A DNA stretch of 64,000 bases, taken from Sphingobacterium corticibacterium. GTDB taxonomy: Bacteria > Bacteroidota > Bacteroidia > Sphingobacteriales > Sphingobacteriaceae. Positions within the stretch are counted from its first letter, which is position 1, and each line of letters begins with the position of its first letter. The stretch lies in assembly GCF_004208525.1 (NCBI RefSeq), contig NZ_SGIT01000001.1:1054001-1118000 (forward strand), written 5' to 3'. This document shows, piece by piece, positions 48,296 through 57,646 of this stretch. A program made the position numbers and the translations under genes. The notes under the pieces are model-generated. The model was not told where the DNA came from and searched no databases. It was given only the letters and a program-made list of their open reading frames with translations.

Positions 48296-49193
48296 GATAG
48301 TTTTCGATATTGGCCAGCACTTTCTCGCTCAGGCGTACAAACGCCTGGCGGGTACGGCCTACCGAAACCTGCATACAATGTACATTCGGATGCGTCAGAA
48401 ACTTCTCATTTCCTAAAGCAATTAAGGTATCGCAGTAGCAACGGTTATCCCGTTCTATCCACTTTTCAAAAGGTTCTTCATCCCAAGCAGGCGAAAGTCC
48501 GGTATTAATCAAGATCTTTCTATCGCCCATGGCCTCAAACTCCTCCTCATGCAGCAAAACTACACCACGGTTTAAGCAGGTGATGATGACCTCATTTTCT
48601 TTCACCAATTCGCGAACCGGTAAATACCGATAGCCTTTTTGTTTGGCATCCTCTTTTTCCGAACGTGCAAAATAAGAGATTTCTGCACCAAAGAAACGCA
48701 GCGCATCCGCCACCATACCACCCGATTTACCTAACCCGACGATGCCAACTTTCGTACCTGTGATTTCGCGAGGTACGCCATCCCATGGCTCCTGTGGTGT
48801 ACCATCATTCCGAATACAAAAACCGTGTAAACAACGCACCAACTCACTCATCACATATTCTACCACACCTTCGTCTCCGTAATCCCGAACACCTAACACG
48901 GTGATGCCTCTAGAATTCGCATACCGAATATCCACATTGGCACTTTCCGGGGTGTATAGCGAGCAGCACATACCAATATATTTCACATTCGGACATTGCG
49001 CCAACGCATCCTCACCCAACCGGGAAATATAACTGATCAAAACAGCATCCGCGTCGCCAATCCGTAAGGCCATCTCTTCCGCAGATTGTGGGCTATTAGG
49101 ATAAAAAACAACTTCCTCCGCATAATCGAATAACGCTTTTTCCGCCGAGGGAATTAAGTTTAGCGGCTCTACGGCGACTATTTTTTTAAACAT
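48282..49193 (-). CDS. D-2-hydroxyacid dehydrogenase-like NAD-binding protein, atypical active site
   Basis: 303 residues from the ATG at 49193 (MFKKIVAVEPLNLIP). The nucleotide-binding segment VGIVGLGKSGGMVADALRFFG is normal for the 2-hydroxyacid dehydrogenase family. The usual catalytic Arg region (N-x-x-R-G) reads INTGLSPAWDEE, and the usual catalytic His position reads VHCMQVSVGRT, so both residues appear to be missing. It may be a divergent dehydrogenase or a non-catalytic binding protein. It follows proS by 73 bases on the same strand and converges on the NadX-like gene. Confidence 0.75.
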   Translation of the reverse strand: MFKKIVAVEPLNLIPSAEKALFDYAEEVVFYPNSPQSAEEMALRIGDADAVLISYISRLGEDALAQCPNVKYIGMCCSLYTPESANVDIRYANSRGITVLGVRDYGDEGVVEYVMSELVRCLHGFCIRNDGTPQEPWDGVPREITGTKVGIVGLGKSGGMVADALRFFGAEISYFARSEKEDAKQKGYRYLPVRELVKENEVIITCLNRGVVLLHEEEFEAMGDRKILINTGLSPAWDEEPFEKWIERDNRCYCDTLIALGNEKFLTHPNVHCMQVSVGRTRQAFVRLSEKVLANIENYLKTQ

Positions 49194-49221
49194 ATCTCTT
49201 TTTAATCTCTTCTTAGAGGAT

Positions 49222-49251
49222 GTCCGAAAAGGTAATTTTGTATGTTCGGAC
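49222..49251. repeat. Inverted repeat between proS and the dehydrogenase-like gene
   Basis: GTCCGAA (49222-49228) pairs with TTCGGAC (49245-49251) around a 16-base loop. No U-tract follows. It may be a processing or attenuating hairpin between the two genes. Confidence 0.4.
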
Positions 49252-49266
49252 ACCATCTATATATAG

Positions 49267-50739
49267 TTAATACGCTTTCGCAAATAATACACGTTTATTA
49301 GAAGGTTTACCCGTAAAGATACACACGCCCACTTCATCCTTCGCATCCAAAGGAATACAACGGATAGTTGCTTTCGTCTCCTCTTTCACCCGTTTTTCTG
49401 TTTCTACCGTACCGTCCCAATGACAGGAAATAAAGCCCCCCTTGTTCTCCAATACATCTTTAAATTCTTCATAAGAATTCACTTCCGTAATATGTTCGCT
49501 ACGGAAAGACAACGCTTTATGGTAAATGTTCTCCTGTATAATGCCCAACAGATTTTCGATGGTCACCGCAAGTCCTTCCTGTGATACCGTTTCTTTTGTC
49601 TGCGTATCGCGCCGTGCCAATTCCACGGTGCCATTTTGCATATCACGCGCACCAACAGCAACACGCAAAGGCACGCCCTTCATTTCCCACTCGGCAAATT
49701 TAAAACCCGGACGTTGCGTATCCCGATCGTCATATTTTATCGATATATCCATGTCCTGCAATTCGCTTGTTAGCTTATTAACAAAACCATCGATGTTCGC
49801 TTTTTCTTCTTCTGTTTTGTAAATAGGAACGATAACCACCTGAATAGGAGCTAATTTTGGCGGCAATACAAGCCCTTGATCATCGGAGTGTGCCATAATC
49901 AATGCGCCCATCAAGCGAGTAGATACACCCCAAGAAGTTGCCCAAACATGCTCCAATTTTCCTTCTTTCGATGTAAATTTCACATCAAACGCTTTGGCAA
50001 AATTTTGGCCTAGAAAATGTGAAGTACCGGCCTGCAATGCCTTACCATCTTGCATAAGTGCTTCTATACAATACGTCTCTAATGCTCCGGCAAAGCGTTC
50101 GTTTTCTGTTTTTACGCCTCGAATGACAGGGACAGCAAGCGTCTGTTCTGCAAAATCTGCATATACCTCCAGCATACGTTCGGCCTCTTCAATGGCCTCT
50201 TCACGCGTAGCATGCGCCGTATGTCCTTCCTGCCATAAGAATTCGGCCGTGCGTAAAAATAAACGGGTGCGCATTTCCCACCGTACTACATTCGCCCATT
50301 GATTTACTAAAATAGGCAAGTCACGGTAGGACTCAATCCAACCTTTATACGTATTCCAAATAATGGTTTCCGACGTCGGGCGTACAATAAGTTCTTCTTC
50401 CAATTTTGCCGTTTCATCCACTACGATATTTCCTTCGCCATCATTTTTCAATCGATAGTGCGTTACGACGGCACATTCCGTTGCAAATCCTTCTACATGC
50501 GACGCTTCTTTAGAAAAAAAGGATTTGGGGATAAATAAGGGAAAATAAGCGTTCGAATGTCCGGTATCTTTGAATTTCTTGTCTAATATTGCTTGCATAC
50601 GCTCCCAAATAGCGTATCCGTAAGGCTTGATAACCATACAACCGCGAACCGCCGAATGTTCTGCCAAATCAGCCTTGACGACTAAGTCGTTATACCATTG
50701 TGAGTAATCTTCACTACGACTTGTTATTCCTTTTCCCAT
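49267..50739 (-). CDS. proS: Prolyl-tRNA synthetase
   Basis: 490 residues, the short eukaryote/archaeon-like type without the bacterial editing insertion. Class II motifs: motif 1 region [16 protein letters not shown], motif 2 [27 protein letters not shown], and motif 3 [21 protein letters not shown]. The C-terminal anticodon-binding domain ends KRVLFAKAY, with the terminal Tyr seen in this type. The upstream region contains an unexplained hairpin (50798-50822). Confidence 0.96.
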   Translation of the reverse strand: MGKGITSRSEDYSQWYNDLVVKADLAEHSAVRGCMVIKPYGYAIWERMQAILDKKFKDTGHSNAYFPLFIPKSFFSKEASHVEGFATECAVVTHYRLKNDGEGNIVVDETAKLEEELIVRPTSETIIWNTYKGWIESYRDLPILVNQWANVVRWEMRTRLFLRTAEFLWQEGHTAHATREEAIEEAERMLEVYADFAEQTLAVPVIRGVKTENERFAGALETYCIEALMQDGKALQAGTSHFLGQNFAKAFDVKFTSKEGKLEHVWATSWGVSTRLMGALIMAHSDDQGLVLPPKLAPIQVVIVPIYKTEEEKANIDGFVNKLTSELQDMDISIKYDDRDTQRPGFKFAEWEMKGVPLRVAVGARDMQNGTVELARRDTQTKETVSQEGLAVTIENLLGIIQENIYHKALSFRSEHITEVNSYEEFKDVLENKGGFISCHWDGTVETEKRVKEETKATIRCIPLDAKDEVGVCIFTGKPSNKRVLFAKAY

Positions 50740-50797
50740 TATTTATTTCAATTATTATTTCTGTAACAATTATTGTAATTTGTTCGTATTATTATGA

Positions 50798-50822
50798 AAA
50801 ACTTGGGGTAGCCCTAAGTTTT
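50798..50822. other. Strong hairpin in the divergent region between proS and the lipoprotein gene
   Basis: AAAACTTGGGG (50798-50808) pairs with CCCTAAGTTTT (50812-50822), 11 bp with one G-T pair and a 3-base loop, flanked by T-runs on both strands. It looks like a bidirectional intrinsic terminator but has no gene ending into it. A second small stem (CCCGT 50851-50855 / ACGGG 50863-50867) lies nearby. Confidence 0.55.
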
Positions 50823-50925
50823 ATTTATATTTTTGGAAGCGGATTAAACCCCCGTCTAAAAAACGGGTCTAAGATAATAAATAAAGACTGTATTAGCGAA
50901 GTTTAACAGTAGAGGATATCATATC

Positions 50926-52065
50926 ATGAAAACAAATAGATTATTATTCGGTAGTTTGACACTTGCAGCCATTTTTGCGCTTAGCTCGTGTTCAACAAGT
51001 AGACAGATCGCCCATCGAGACGATGTGTATAATAATCAATCCCAAGCTCCCCAAGATTACCTGAGTCCGGATTATTATTATACTGATGGCGAAGTACAGG
51101 AGGAGCAATATGTCCAAAACGACTATTATGCTGATGAATACGCCGACGAAGAATACGTAGAAGGATTTGAATACGACAATAATCTGGAATATGCCAATCG
51201 CATCAATCGTTTTTACTACGGTGCGCCAGGCATGCCTTATTATGACCCTTGGTTTGACCCTTGGTATGGATACGGAGGTTTCGGCCTCGGATGGTCTAGC
51301 TGGGGCTGGGGATCAGGTTGGTCCTTAGGTTTCGGATGGGGTCGTCCTCATTTTGGCTTTGGTTGGGGATGGGGAAATCCTTACTATGGTTATGGAAACT
51401 GGGGTTGGGGTGGCTACCCTTACGCCGGTTGGGGCTATAACGCCTGGGGACACCCTGGGTATGGATATGGCAACCACTATTATGGCGGAAATTATTACGG
51501 TGGAAACCGATACAGTGTACGCCCAGCCAATGCACCTACCCGTGTCGCAGCTCGCGGTGGATACAATACACGTGTAGGGAATACGACACGTGTTTCCAAC
51601 TCACGCGTGGCTCGGGATAGAAACGGTCGTATTGTGACTGGACGCACAACCCGCGCTACAGCAAATGGTACACGTACAACCACGCGCTCTGCCGTCGGAA
51701 ATACAAGTCGTGTTCGGACGGAGAACGGCAATGTGACCAGAGGATCTTCTAACTCCTCCCGCGTTGGTACCCGCACAACACGTGGTGCGACAACCAGTAG
51801 AGAAGCTGTAGGCAACCGGACGAGAACAACCACGCGACCAACAACAGGTACGAGTAACACATCTCGTTCAAGAACAACTACTCGTCCAGCAACGACACAA
51901 CCGTCTAGGCCAACTACCACACAACCATCAAGACCGACGACAAGAAGCACACCTTCGTACACGCCTTCTAGAGGTTCTTCAGGAAGCTCCATGTCGAGCG
52001 GTGGCGGATCGTCTAGAAGTTCGGGTGGTGGCGGAGGTAGCTCCAGAGGAGGAAGAACAAGATAA
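50926..52065 (+). CDS. Low-complexity lipoprotein, Gly/Trp/Tyr-rich then Arg/Thr-rich
   Basis: 379 residues. Type II signal peptide with lipobox SSC (FALSSCST), so Cys22 is probably acylated. Residues about 40-90 are acidic and Tyr-rich; about 100-200 are dominated by Gly, Trp and Tyr (YGYGGFGLGWSSWGWGSG type). The remainder is Arg/Thr/Ser-rich with TTRPTTG and TTQPSRPT repeats, ending in a Gly/Ser run. No enzymatic domain. Similar proteins are common in Sphingobacteria and are often mislabelled. It is probably surface exposed, and the composition suggests a disordered, adhesive or matrix role, which is inference. Confidence 0.75.
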   Translation: MKTNRLLFGSLTLAAIFALSSCSTSRQIAHRDDVYNNQSQAPQDYLSPDYYYTDGEVQEEQYVQNDYYADEYADEEYVEGFEYDNNLEYANRINRFYYGAPGMPYYDPWFDPWYGYGGFGLGWSSWGWGSGWSLGFGWGRPHFGFGWGWGNPYYGYGNWGWGGYPYAGWGYNAWGHPGYGYGNHYYGGNYYGGNRYSVRPANAPTRVAARGGYNTRVGNTTRVSNSRVARDRNGRIVTGRTTRATANGTRTTTRSAVGNTSRVRTENGNVTRGSSNSSRVGTRTTRGATTSREAVGNRTRTTTRPTTGTSNTSRSRTTTRPATTQPSRPTTTQPSRPTTRSTPSYTPSRGSSGSSMSSGGGSSRSSGGGGGSSRGGRTR

Positions 52066-52094
52066 TTTTCTTTAACAGCAATAATTGACATGAT

Positions 52095-52122
52095 GTAGAG
52101 ACGCAAAGGTTTGCGTCTCTAC
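52095..52122. repeat. Palindromic REP-like element (GTAGAGACGCAAA / TTTGCGTCTCTAC)
   Basis: Two perfect 13-base arms with a 2-base centre, between the lipoprotein stop and the FadL-like ATG. The GTAGAGACG...CGTCTCTAC form is a widespread intergenic palindrome in Bacteroidetes and some cyanobacteria. In RNA it would form a strong hairpin, possibly terminating the lipoprotein transcript. Confidence 0.8.
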
Positions 52123-52137
52123 TATTTAAAACAAACT

Positions 52138-53688
52138 ATGCGTATAAAAAACATAATTTTCACATCTTTATTCATTTCGGGCGTAAGTATGTCTGCTTAT
52201 AGCCAATCTGTAAACAATGGTCTGATTTTTTCGCAAGAAACCAATGGTGGTACCGCGCGATTCAAAGGCTTAGGAAATGCAAAAACAGCATTAGGCGGTG
52301 ATATCAGTTCCATTACCGGAAACCCGGCTGGATTAGGGTTCTTCGGTCAGTCCGATATATCCATTACCTTCAACTACGACAATGCCGCCAATAAAGGAAC
52401 GTATTTTGGAAATAGCGTCAGCAAGAACAAAGGCAGATTTGGTGTGGATCATGCGGGCGTTGTTTTCCACTTCCCGAAGAACGAAGGTTACCACGGCTGG
52501 CAAAATTTCAATATCGGGATAGGCTATGAAAATACCAATAGATTTTCGAATCATGTGCGTTATGAAGGGGTAAATCCCGACAATACTATCGTCAGCGCTT
52601 ATGCGGATGATATAGTGCAATTTGGAGACCAGGCTTTTGCCAATAGCTTATCCGGCATGAAGCTGATCGAAAGATTTGCCGATACCGATAAAGGCTATTT
52701 TCCGATCACCGGCGAATTTGGGAATAAAGATCAGATCAGTGATATATTAACTACAGGTAATAGCTTCAAAACATCCTTAGCTTTCGGCGGTAATTACAAC
52801 AACGTCTTTTATATTGGAGGTAATATTGGCTTCACTTCTTTTATACACGAAAATTCCGCACAGTTCTCCGAATACGGCTGGACGAAAGATGCCGCTGCAG
52901 TAGCCGCGGATAATCCCGGATCCAATTTTATAGACCCGACTCATCCGAATTACGATTTTTTGGATGCGAACTACGAGATGCTGGACGATTACTACCAACG
53001 TTCCGAAGGTACCGGAATAGATTTCAAAATTGGTGCTATTTACAAACCCACAGTCGATTGGAACATCGGAGCCACCATTACCTCTCCTACCTGGTATACC
53101 GTTGATCAATATACTGAAAGTTATATTGGTGTGGATTATTACGATAATGAAAATGCCGAAGAAGCTTTTGATTTCGGCGAAACTGCATTTACGGACGATT
53201 TTAGCTATCGCTTGATTACGCCTTGGAAATTTGGTCTTGGTGTATCTAAATTTTTCGGACGCGGATTGATCTCCGCAGATGCTGAATATGTCAATTACAG
53301 CAGCATTAAAATTCGGGATACCAGAGGACCAAATTCTTCGGAAGATGCGCTTTGGGATCAAGATTTTAAGGATGCTTATCGAGGTGCGGTCAACCTACGT
53401 GTGGGCGGTGAATATCTGATTACCAATACCGTCAGCGGACGTGCGGGTATAAACTATTTCGGCAACCCTTATAAGAACGCTGATAATAAACAATACAGCG
53501 GTAGTTTGGGACTAGGCACGAAGCTTACAAACACCCTTTATCTTGATTTGGCGGTTGTTCACCTTATTAACGATTATAAAGTAAGCCCATACCTCATCGA
53601 TGAAGGTTTTTGGGGGAGCGCAAGTCCAGTAGCGGACATCAAACACCAGCGTACCAATGTAGTGTTGACATTAGGTGCTAAATTTTAA
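52138..53688 (+). CDS. OmpP1/FadL-type outer membrane transport protein
   Basis: 516 residues from the ATG at 52138. Signal peptide MRIKNIIFTSLFISGVSMSAYSQ. The mature protein opens NGLIFSQETNGGTARFKGLGNAKTALGGDISSITGNPAGLGFF, the FadL/TodX hatch-like start, and alternates short beta strands to a C-terminal Phe (TLGAKF). It is a beta-barrel porin for hydrophobic compounds; the substrate is unknown. An upstream TTG frame at 52111 lies inside the palindrome and is not used. A strong hairpin follows. Confidence 0.85.
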   Translation: MRIKNIIFTSLFISGVSMSAYSQSVNNGLIFSQETNGGTARFKGLGNAKTALGGDISSITGNPAGLGFFGQSDISITFNYDNAANKGTYFGNSVSKNKGRFGVDHAGVVFHFPKNEGYHGWQNFNIGIGYENTNRFSNHVRYEGVNPDNTIVSAYADDIVQFGDQAFANSLSGMKLIERFADTDKGYFPITGEFGNKDQISDILTTGNSFKTSLAFGGNYNNVFYIGGNIGFTSFIHENSAQFSEYGWTKDAAAVAADNPGSNFIDPTHPNYDFLDANYEMLDDYYQRSEGTGIDFKIGAIYKPTVDWNIGATITSPTWYTVDQYTESYIGVDYYDNENAEEAFDFGETAFTDDFSYRLITPWKFGLGVSKFFGRGLISADAEYVNYSSIKIRDTRGPNSSEDALWDQDFKDAYRGAVNLRVGGEYLITNTVSGRAGINYFGNPYKNADNKQYSGSLGLGTKLTNTLYLDLAVVHLINDYKVSPYLIDEGFWGSASPVADIKHQRTNVVLTLGAKF

Positions 53689-53703
53689 TAAAACTTGAAG
53701 AAC

Positions 53704-53736
53704 GTTTTTGGGTGATAATGAACCTCACCCAAAAAC
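53704..53736. terminator. Hairpin after the FadL-like gene
   Basis: Perfect 12-bp stem GTTTTTGGGTGA (53704-53715) / TCACCCAAAAAC (53725-53736), 9-base loop, 16 bases behind the stop. It lacks a 3' U-tract, so it may protect the mRNA end rather than terminate. Confidence 0.6.
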
Positions 53737-53821
53737 TTCATATAGGCTTAACCGTATGGTCATATGTTTTGTTATTTATGATCTTTTACCAAAATTATGG
53801 TATGCCTGTTGACCCTCCGTG

Positions 53822-54150
53822 TATATCTCCTAGCTCATCAGGTAAGTCTTTCCGCTCATCGTATATACCTTTTATCCCTAAATGCATGCATAATGGCTTA
53901 ACAAGTATACCGTTTCGCCCATCAGGTATGCGGTTTGTCTCTAAACGTATGCATAATGACTTAATAAGTATACCGTTTCGCTCATCGCATATACCCTTTG
54001 TCTCTTAACGCATGCATAATGACTTAAAAAGTACACCGTTTCGCTCATCGCATATACCTTTTGTCTCTTAACGCATGCATAATGACTTAACAAGTATACC
54101 GTTTCCCCCATCACGTATACCCTTTGTCTCTTAACACATGTATTTTGCCA
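53822..54150. repeat. 63-bp tandem repeat array (about five copies)
   Basis: Units begin at 53885, 53948, 54011 and 54074 (each CATGCATAATG or TATGCATAATG), with a degenerate copy before (53822) and a partial copy after (54137). The period is exactly 63 bases. Copies share GTATACCGTTTC and ATACC-TTTGTCTCTTAACG cores. On the plus strand most units contain a TAA. On the minus strand three units stay open as 21-residue repeats, but no start codon leads in. The 615-base gap to the next gene otherwise holds only a hairpin; a 98-residue plus-strand frame (53712-54008) is probably chance. Confidence 0.85.
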
Positions 54151-54303
54151 AATTATGCATGCAAAATGGTAAGTATGAACTCACCTCAAACTGATAAAAG
54201 AGCAGCACCACCCTGCAAATATTAAATGAATATTAAATTTGGAAATTACCGGTGATCGCCTCACTTAAAAAAGATTTTGTTAATTTGCAAAAAAAATAAA
54301 CAG

Positions 54304-54606
54304 ATGAAACCCAAAACCATCATATTCGGCATGATAACGGCATTTGTGCTGGTTATTCTCTTTAACAACAAGGAAGAAGCAAGCTTTTGGTTTTTTGGCG
54401 AAATACGCACCTCCAAATTATTAATTTTGGGTGTATTCTTTATTTTGGGTGTTATTACTGGTGGTATTATGTTTCGCCGGAAAAAGAGTCATCCAAAAGA
54501 GTATACCATTAATAATACAGTAACAGCAGATAATCCAGAAGCAGAAAACCCATCTCCTTACGCTAATTTATCCGAGGAAGATCGTAAGTTTTTGGATCGC
54601 GATTGA
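54304..54606 (+). CDS. Small LapA-like membrane protein
   Basis: 100 residues from the ATG at 54304 (MKPKTIIFGMITAFVLVILF). Two transmembrane helices with the short loop and the LLILGVFFILGVITGGIMFRRKK segment typical of LapA-domain (DUF1049) proteins, then a polar tail ending LSEEDRKFLDRD. LapA-type proteins assist lipopolysaccharide assembly; that role is only inferred. Its stop is 2 bases from the stop of convergent pyrD. Confidence 0.7.
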   Translation: MKPKTIIFGMITAFVLVILFNNKEEASFWFFGEIRTSKLLILGVFFILGVITGGIMFRRKKSHPKEYTINNTVTADNPEAENPSPYANLSEEDRKFLDRD

Positions 54607-54608
54607 CT

Positions 54609-55634
54609 TTATTTTAATAATCCCTTACAGATTTTACTGATCAAGGCAGGACCTTCATAGATAAACCCAGTATACACTTGAACCAAGCTTGCCCCTGCTT
54701 CCAGTTTCTCTCTAGCGTCTTCCGCCGAATGAATCCCTCCTACACCAATGATCGGGAAGGAACGATTGGAGCGCTCCGCTAAGTATCGAATAACTTCGGT
54801 AGAACGTTTCGTAAGCGGTTTTCCACTGACCCCTCCCGCTTCCTTCACCAAAGATGGGTCACTATACAATCCTTCTCTCGAAATAGTCGTATTCGTCGCA
54901 ATAACACCTGCTATTTTTGTTTCTGTCACAATTTCCACAATATCATCTAATTGGGAATCTGTTAAATCTGGCGCTATTTTGAGTAAAATGGGTCGTTGGA
55001 TATATTTAGTATGGTTCAAATCTTGAAGCGTGTTCAAAATTTTCTTTAAAGGTTCCTTCTCTTGCAAATCACGTAGGCCCGGTGTATTAGGCGAACTAAC
55101 ATTCACGACGAAATAATCGACATATTCAAAAAGCGCATTGAAACAATAGGTATAATCGTTTACGGCTTCCTCGTTGGGGGTTAATTTGTTCTTTCCAATA
55201 TTACCGCCGATGATAAGATTATCTCGGTCTTTCAATCGTTTCAAGCGACCTGCAGCGACATCAGCTCCTTGATTGTTAAACCCCATGCGGTTTATTAAAG
55301 CCTTATCTTCTACCAGACGGAACATCCGTGGTTTATCATTTCCCGGTTGCGGACGCGGCGTTACCGTTCCAATTTCGATAAAACCAAAGCCTAAACCTGC
55401 CATCTCCTCGATATACTCTGCATTTTTATCAAACCCAGCGGCAAGCCCTATCGGATTTTTAAATTTCAATCCGAATACTTCCCGCTCCAAACGAGGATCA
55501 TCCACCGTATAAAGCGACTTAAGCAATGACTTTGCACCCCAGATTTTCGTAAATGTGCGCAACCCGTCCGTCACCCTATGGTGTGCGGTTTCGGGATCCA
55601 TTGTGAAGAATATAGGTTTAACGATTTTATACAT
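54609..55634 (-). CDS. pyrD: Dihydroorotate dehydrogenase (quinone), class 2
   Basis: 341 residues from the ATG at 55634 ([19 protein letters not shown]). The class 2 N-terminal membrane-associated helices precede the FMN barrel. [35 protein letters not shown] and [12 protein letters not shown] (catalytic Ser) are diagnostic. It oxidises dihydroorotate to orotate in pyrimidine synthesis and donates electrons to menaquinone. A TACCTTTG -7 box (55640-55647) ends 6 bases before the ATG, which supports this start over the longer frame to 55694 and suggests a leaderless mRNA. Confidence 0.94.
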   Translation of the reverse strand: MYKIVKPIFFTMDPETAHHRVTDGLRTFTKIWGAKSLLKSLYTVDDPRLEREVFGLKFKNPIGLAAGFDKNAEYIEEMAGLGFGFIEIGTVTPRPQPGNDKPRMFRLVEDKALINRMGFNNQGADVAAGRLKRLKDRDNLIIGGNIGKNKLTPNEEAVNDYTYCFNALFEYVDYFVVNVSSPNTPGLRDLQEKEPLKKILNTLQDLNHTKYIQRPILLKIAPDLTDSQLDDIVEIVTETKIAGVIATNTTISREGLYSDPSLVKEAGGVSGKPLTKRSTEVIRYLAERSNRSFPIIGVGGIHSAEDAREKLEAGASLVQVYTGFIYEGPALISKICKGLLK

Positions 55635-55639
55635 ATCTG

Positions 55640-55678
55640 CAAAGGTAACCAAAGAAGCAGAAATATTCATTACTTTTG
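55640..55678. promoter_or_regulatory. Back-to-back leaderless promoters of pyrD and the ABC-F gene
   Basis: Minus strand TACCTTTG at 55640-55647 ends 6 bases before the pyrD ATG. Plus strand TACTTTTG at 55671-55678 ends 7 bases before the ABC-F ATG at 55685. Both -7 boxes lie in a 50-base intergenic gap, so the two -33 regions overlap. Confidence 0.5.
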
Positions 55679-55684
55679 CAGCAA

Positions 55685-57604
55685 ATGATATCAATTAATA
55701 ATTTAACATTCGAGATTGGCTCACGTGCTTTATACGACGACGCTAATTGGCATATAAAACCCGGAGACAAAGCGGGATTAATCGGTGCAAATGGGGCTGG
55801 TAAGTCTACGTTGCTAAAATTAATCGTCGGAGATTATACCCCGACTTCGGGCACGATTTCAATGGCGAAGGACTTAAAGATTGGTTATCTTAACCAGGAT
55901 TTGTTGTCTTACCATTCCGAAAAAAGCATCCTGCATGTAGCGATGGAGGCATTTGAGCGGCAAAATCAATTGCATGCAGAGATTGAAGTATTGCTTAAAA
56001 AACTAGAAACTGACTATTCGGACGAGATACTGAATAAACTGAGCGATAGACAGATGGAGTTTGAAGCGTTGGATGGCTACAATATCGAGTTTCGGGCACA
56101 CGAGATCCTCGCAGGTTTAGGGTTCTCAGAAGAAGAGCAACAGCGACCTTTAGCGACATTTTCCGGCGGTTGGCGTATGCGTGTTATGCTCGCGCGTATC
56201 CTCCTGCAAACACCGGATATTCTGTTATTGGATGAGCCAACCAACCACTTGGATTTACCGTCTATTAAATGGCTGGAGAATTATCTACAGGCGTTTGAGG
56301 GTGCGATTGTTATTGTTTCCCACGACCGCTATTTTCTCGATCGGATCATCAATAAAACGGTGGAATCCCGCAAAGGAAAGCTTACGGTTTATGCCGGAAA
56401 CTATTCTTTCTATATAGAAGAAAAATCTCTGCGGGAGGAAATCCAGGGCAATCAGTTTAAAAATCAGCAGGCAAAAATCAAGCAAGAAGAAAAGCTTATA
56501 GAGCGTTTCCGTGCAAAAGCGAGCAAAGCAAAAATGGTACAATCCCGTATTAAAGCGCTCGATCGTATGGAAAAGGTGGATAATGTGGACGATGATAATC
56601 CAGAAGTGAATTTCAGCTTTAAATTTTCCAAACCTTCGGGACGGCATGTCGTTACACTGGAAAATATATCGAAGTCTTACCCTAATCTGGAAATTCTACG
56701 TGATACGGGTGCTATTATTGAAAAAGGAGATAAAATAGCGCTGATCGGTGCAAACGGTAAAGGTAAATCAACCTTGCTTCGCATTGTAGCCGATGCTGAT
56801 AACGAATATGAGGGCAAAAGCATCAAAGGGCACAATGTATCCCAGACATTCTTCGCCCAACACCAATTGGAAGCGTTGCATCTCGAAAACACCATTATAC
56901 AGGAGCTGATCAACTTCGCTCCCAAACATACCGAAACAGAATTGCGTTCCATTTTAGGTTGTTTCCTGTTCACCGGTGATGATGTATTTAAGAAAATCAA
57001 GGTCTTGTCGGGTGGCGAGAAATCGCGCGTCGCGTTAGCGAAGGCATTGACAGCCGATGCAAATTTTCTGGTACTTGATGAGCCGACCAATCACTTGGAC
57101 ATGGCCTCGGTTAATATTCTTATCCAGGCTTTACAACAGTATGAGGGTACCTTCATCGTTGTTTCCCACGACCGTTACTTTTTAGACCATGTTGCCAATA
57201 AAATTTGGTTTATCGAAGACAAAGAAATTAAAGAGTATCCAGGTACTTATCAAGAGTATGAGGAATGGAGTTCAAAACGTGTGGTGAAGAAAGAGCCTCA
57301 AGGAGAAAAGAAAATAGCGAAGGAGAAAGAGCAACCTAAAAAAGAAAAGACTCCTCCATCGGAGGATAAGAATAGGCTCATCCAACGCAAAAACAAGGAG
57401 TTGGCAACGCTTGAACAACAAATAGAAAAAAGTGAAAAGTTGGTAAAGGAGCTTGAAGCACACTTAGCGAAAGAAGAAGTCTATTCGGATGCACCAAAGC
57501 TTCAAGAAGCCACCCGGACGTATAATTCTGCCAAAGCTTCTTTTCAGCAGCTCCAACAAGATTGGGAAAAGCTCGCCGAAGAGATCATGGAATTGGAAGG
57601 GTAA
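55685..57604 (+). CDS. ABC-F family ATPase (Uup/EttA-like)
   Basis: 639 residues from the ATG at 55685 ([22 protein letters not shown]). Two ABC domains and no membrane part: first Walker [10 protein letters not shown], signature FSGGWRMR, Walker [10 protein letters not shown]; second [28 protein letters not shown]. The linker is basic ([21 protein letters not shown]) and the C-terminus is a coiled coil, as in Uup. ABC-F proteins act on ribosomes as translation factors. The promoter box ends 7 bases before the ATG; an upstream TTG at 55676 overlaps the box and is unlikely. Confidence 0.92.
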   Translation: MISINNLTFEIGSRALYDDANWHIKPGDKAGLIGANGAGKSTLLKLIVGDYTPTSGTISMAKDLKIGYLNQDLLSYHSEKSILHVAMEAFERQNQLHAEIEVLLKKLETDYSDEILNKLSDRQMEFEALDGYNIEFRAHEILAGLGFSEEEQQRPLATFSGGWRMRVMLARILLQTPDILLLDEPTNHLDLPSIKWLENYLQAFEGAIVIVSHDRYFLDRIINKTVESRKGKLTVYAGNYSFYIEEKSLREEIQGNQFKNQQAKIKQEEKLIERFRAKASKAKMVQSRIKALDRMEKVDNVDDDNPEVNFSFKFSKPSGRHVVTLENISKSYPNLEILRDTGAIIEKGDKIALIGANGKGKSTLLRIVADADNEYEGKSIKGHNVSQTFFAQHQLEALHLENTIIQELINFAPKHTETELRSILGCFLFTGDDVFKKIKVLSGGEKSRVALAKALTADANFLVLDEPTNHLDMASVNILIQALQQYEGTFIVVSHDRYFLDHVANKIWFIEDKEIKEYPGTYQEYEEWSSKRVVKKEPQGEKKIAKEKEQPKKEKTPPSEDKNRLIQRKNKELATLEQQIEKSEKLVKELEAHLAKEEVYSDAPKLQEATRTYNSAKASFQQLQQDWEKLAEEIMELEG

Positions 57605-57610
57605 AGAAAT

Positions 57611-57646
57611 AAAACCAACGTTAACTTAAATGGTAACGTTGGTTTT
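57611..57646. terminator. Shared bidirectional terminator of the ABC-F and FemAB-like genes
   Basis: Arms 57611-57623 (AAAACCAACGTTA) and 57634-57646 (TAACGTTGGTTTT), perfect 13 bp with T-runs both ways. The FemAB-like stop codon lies inside it. Confidence 0.85.

Noticed and set aside
51495..52106. 203-residue frame on the minus strand across the lipoprotein tail
   Set aside because: It mirrors the Arg/Thr-rich low-complexity codons of the lipoprotein gene and starts inside the palindromic element.
53712..54008. 98-residue frame over the 63-bp repeats
   Set aside because: Most repeat units contain a stop in this phase, and the frame begins in the hairpin behind the FadL-like gene.
53822..54150. 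The 63-bp tandem array as a CRISPR
   Set aside because: Units are contiguous with no unique spacers, copies diverge, and there are no cas genes in the window.
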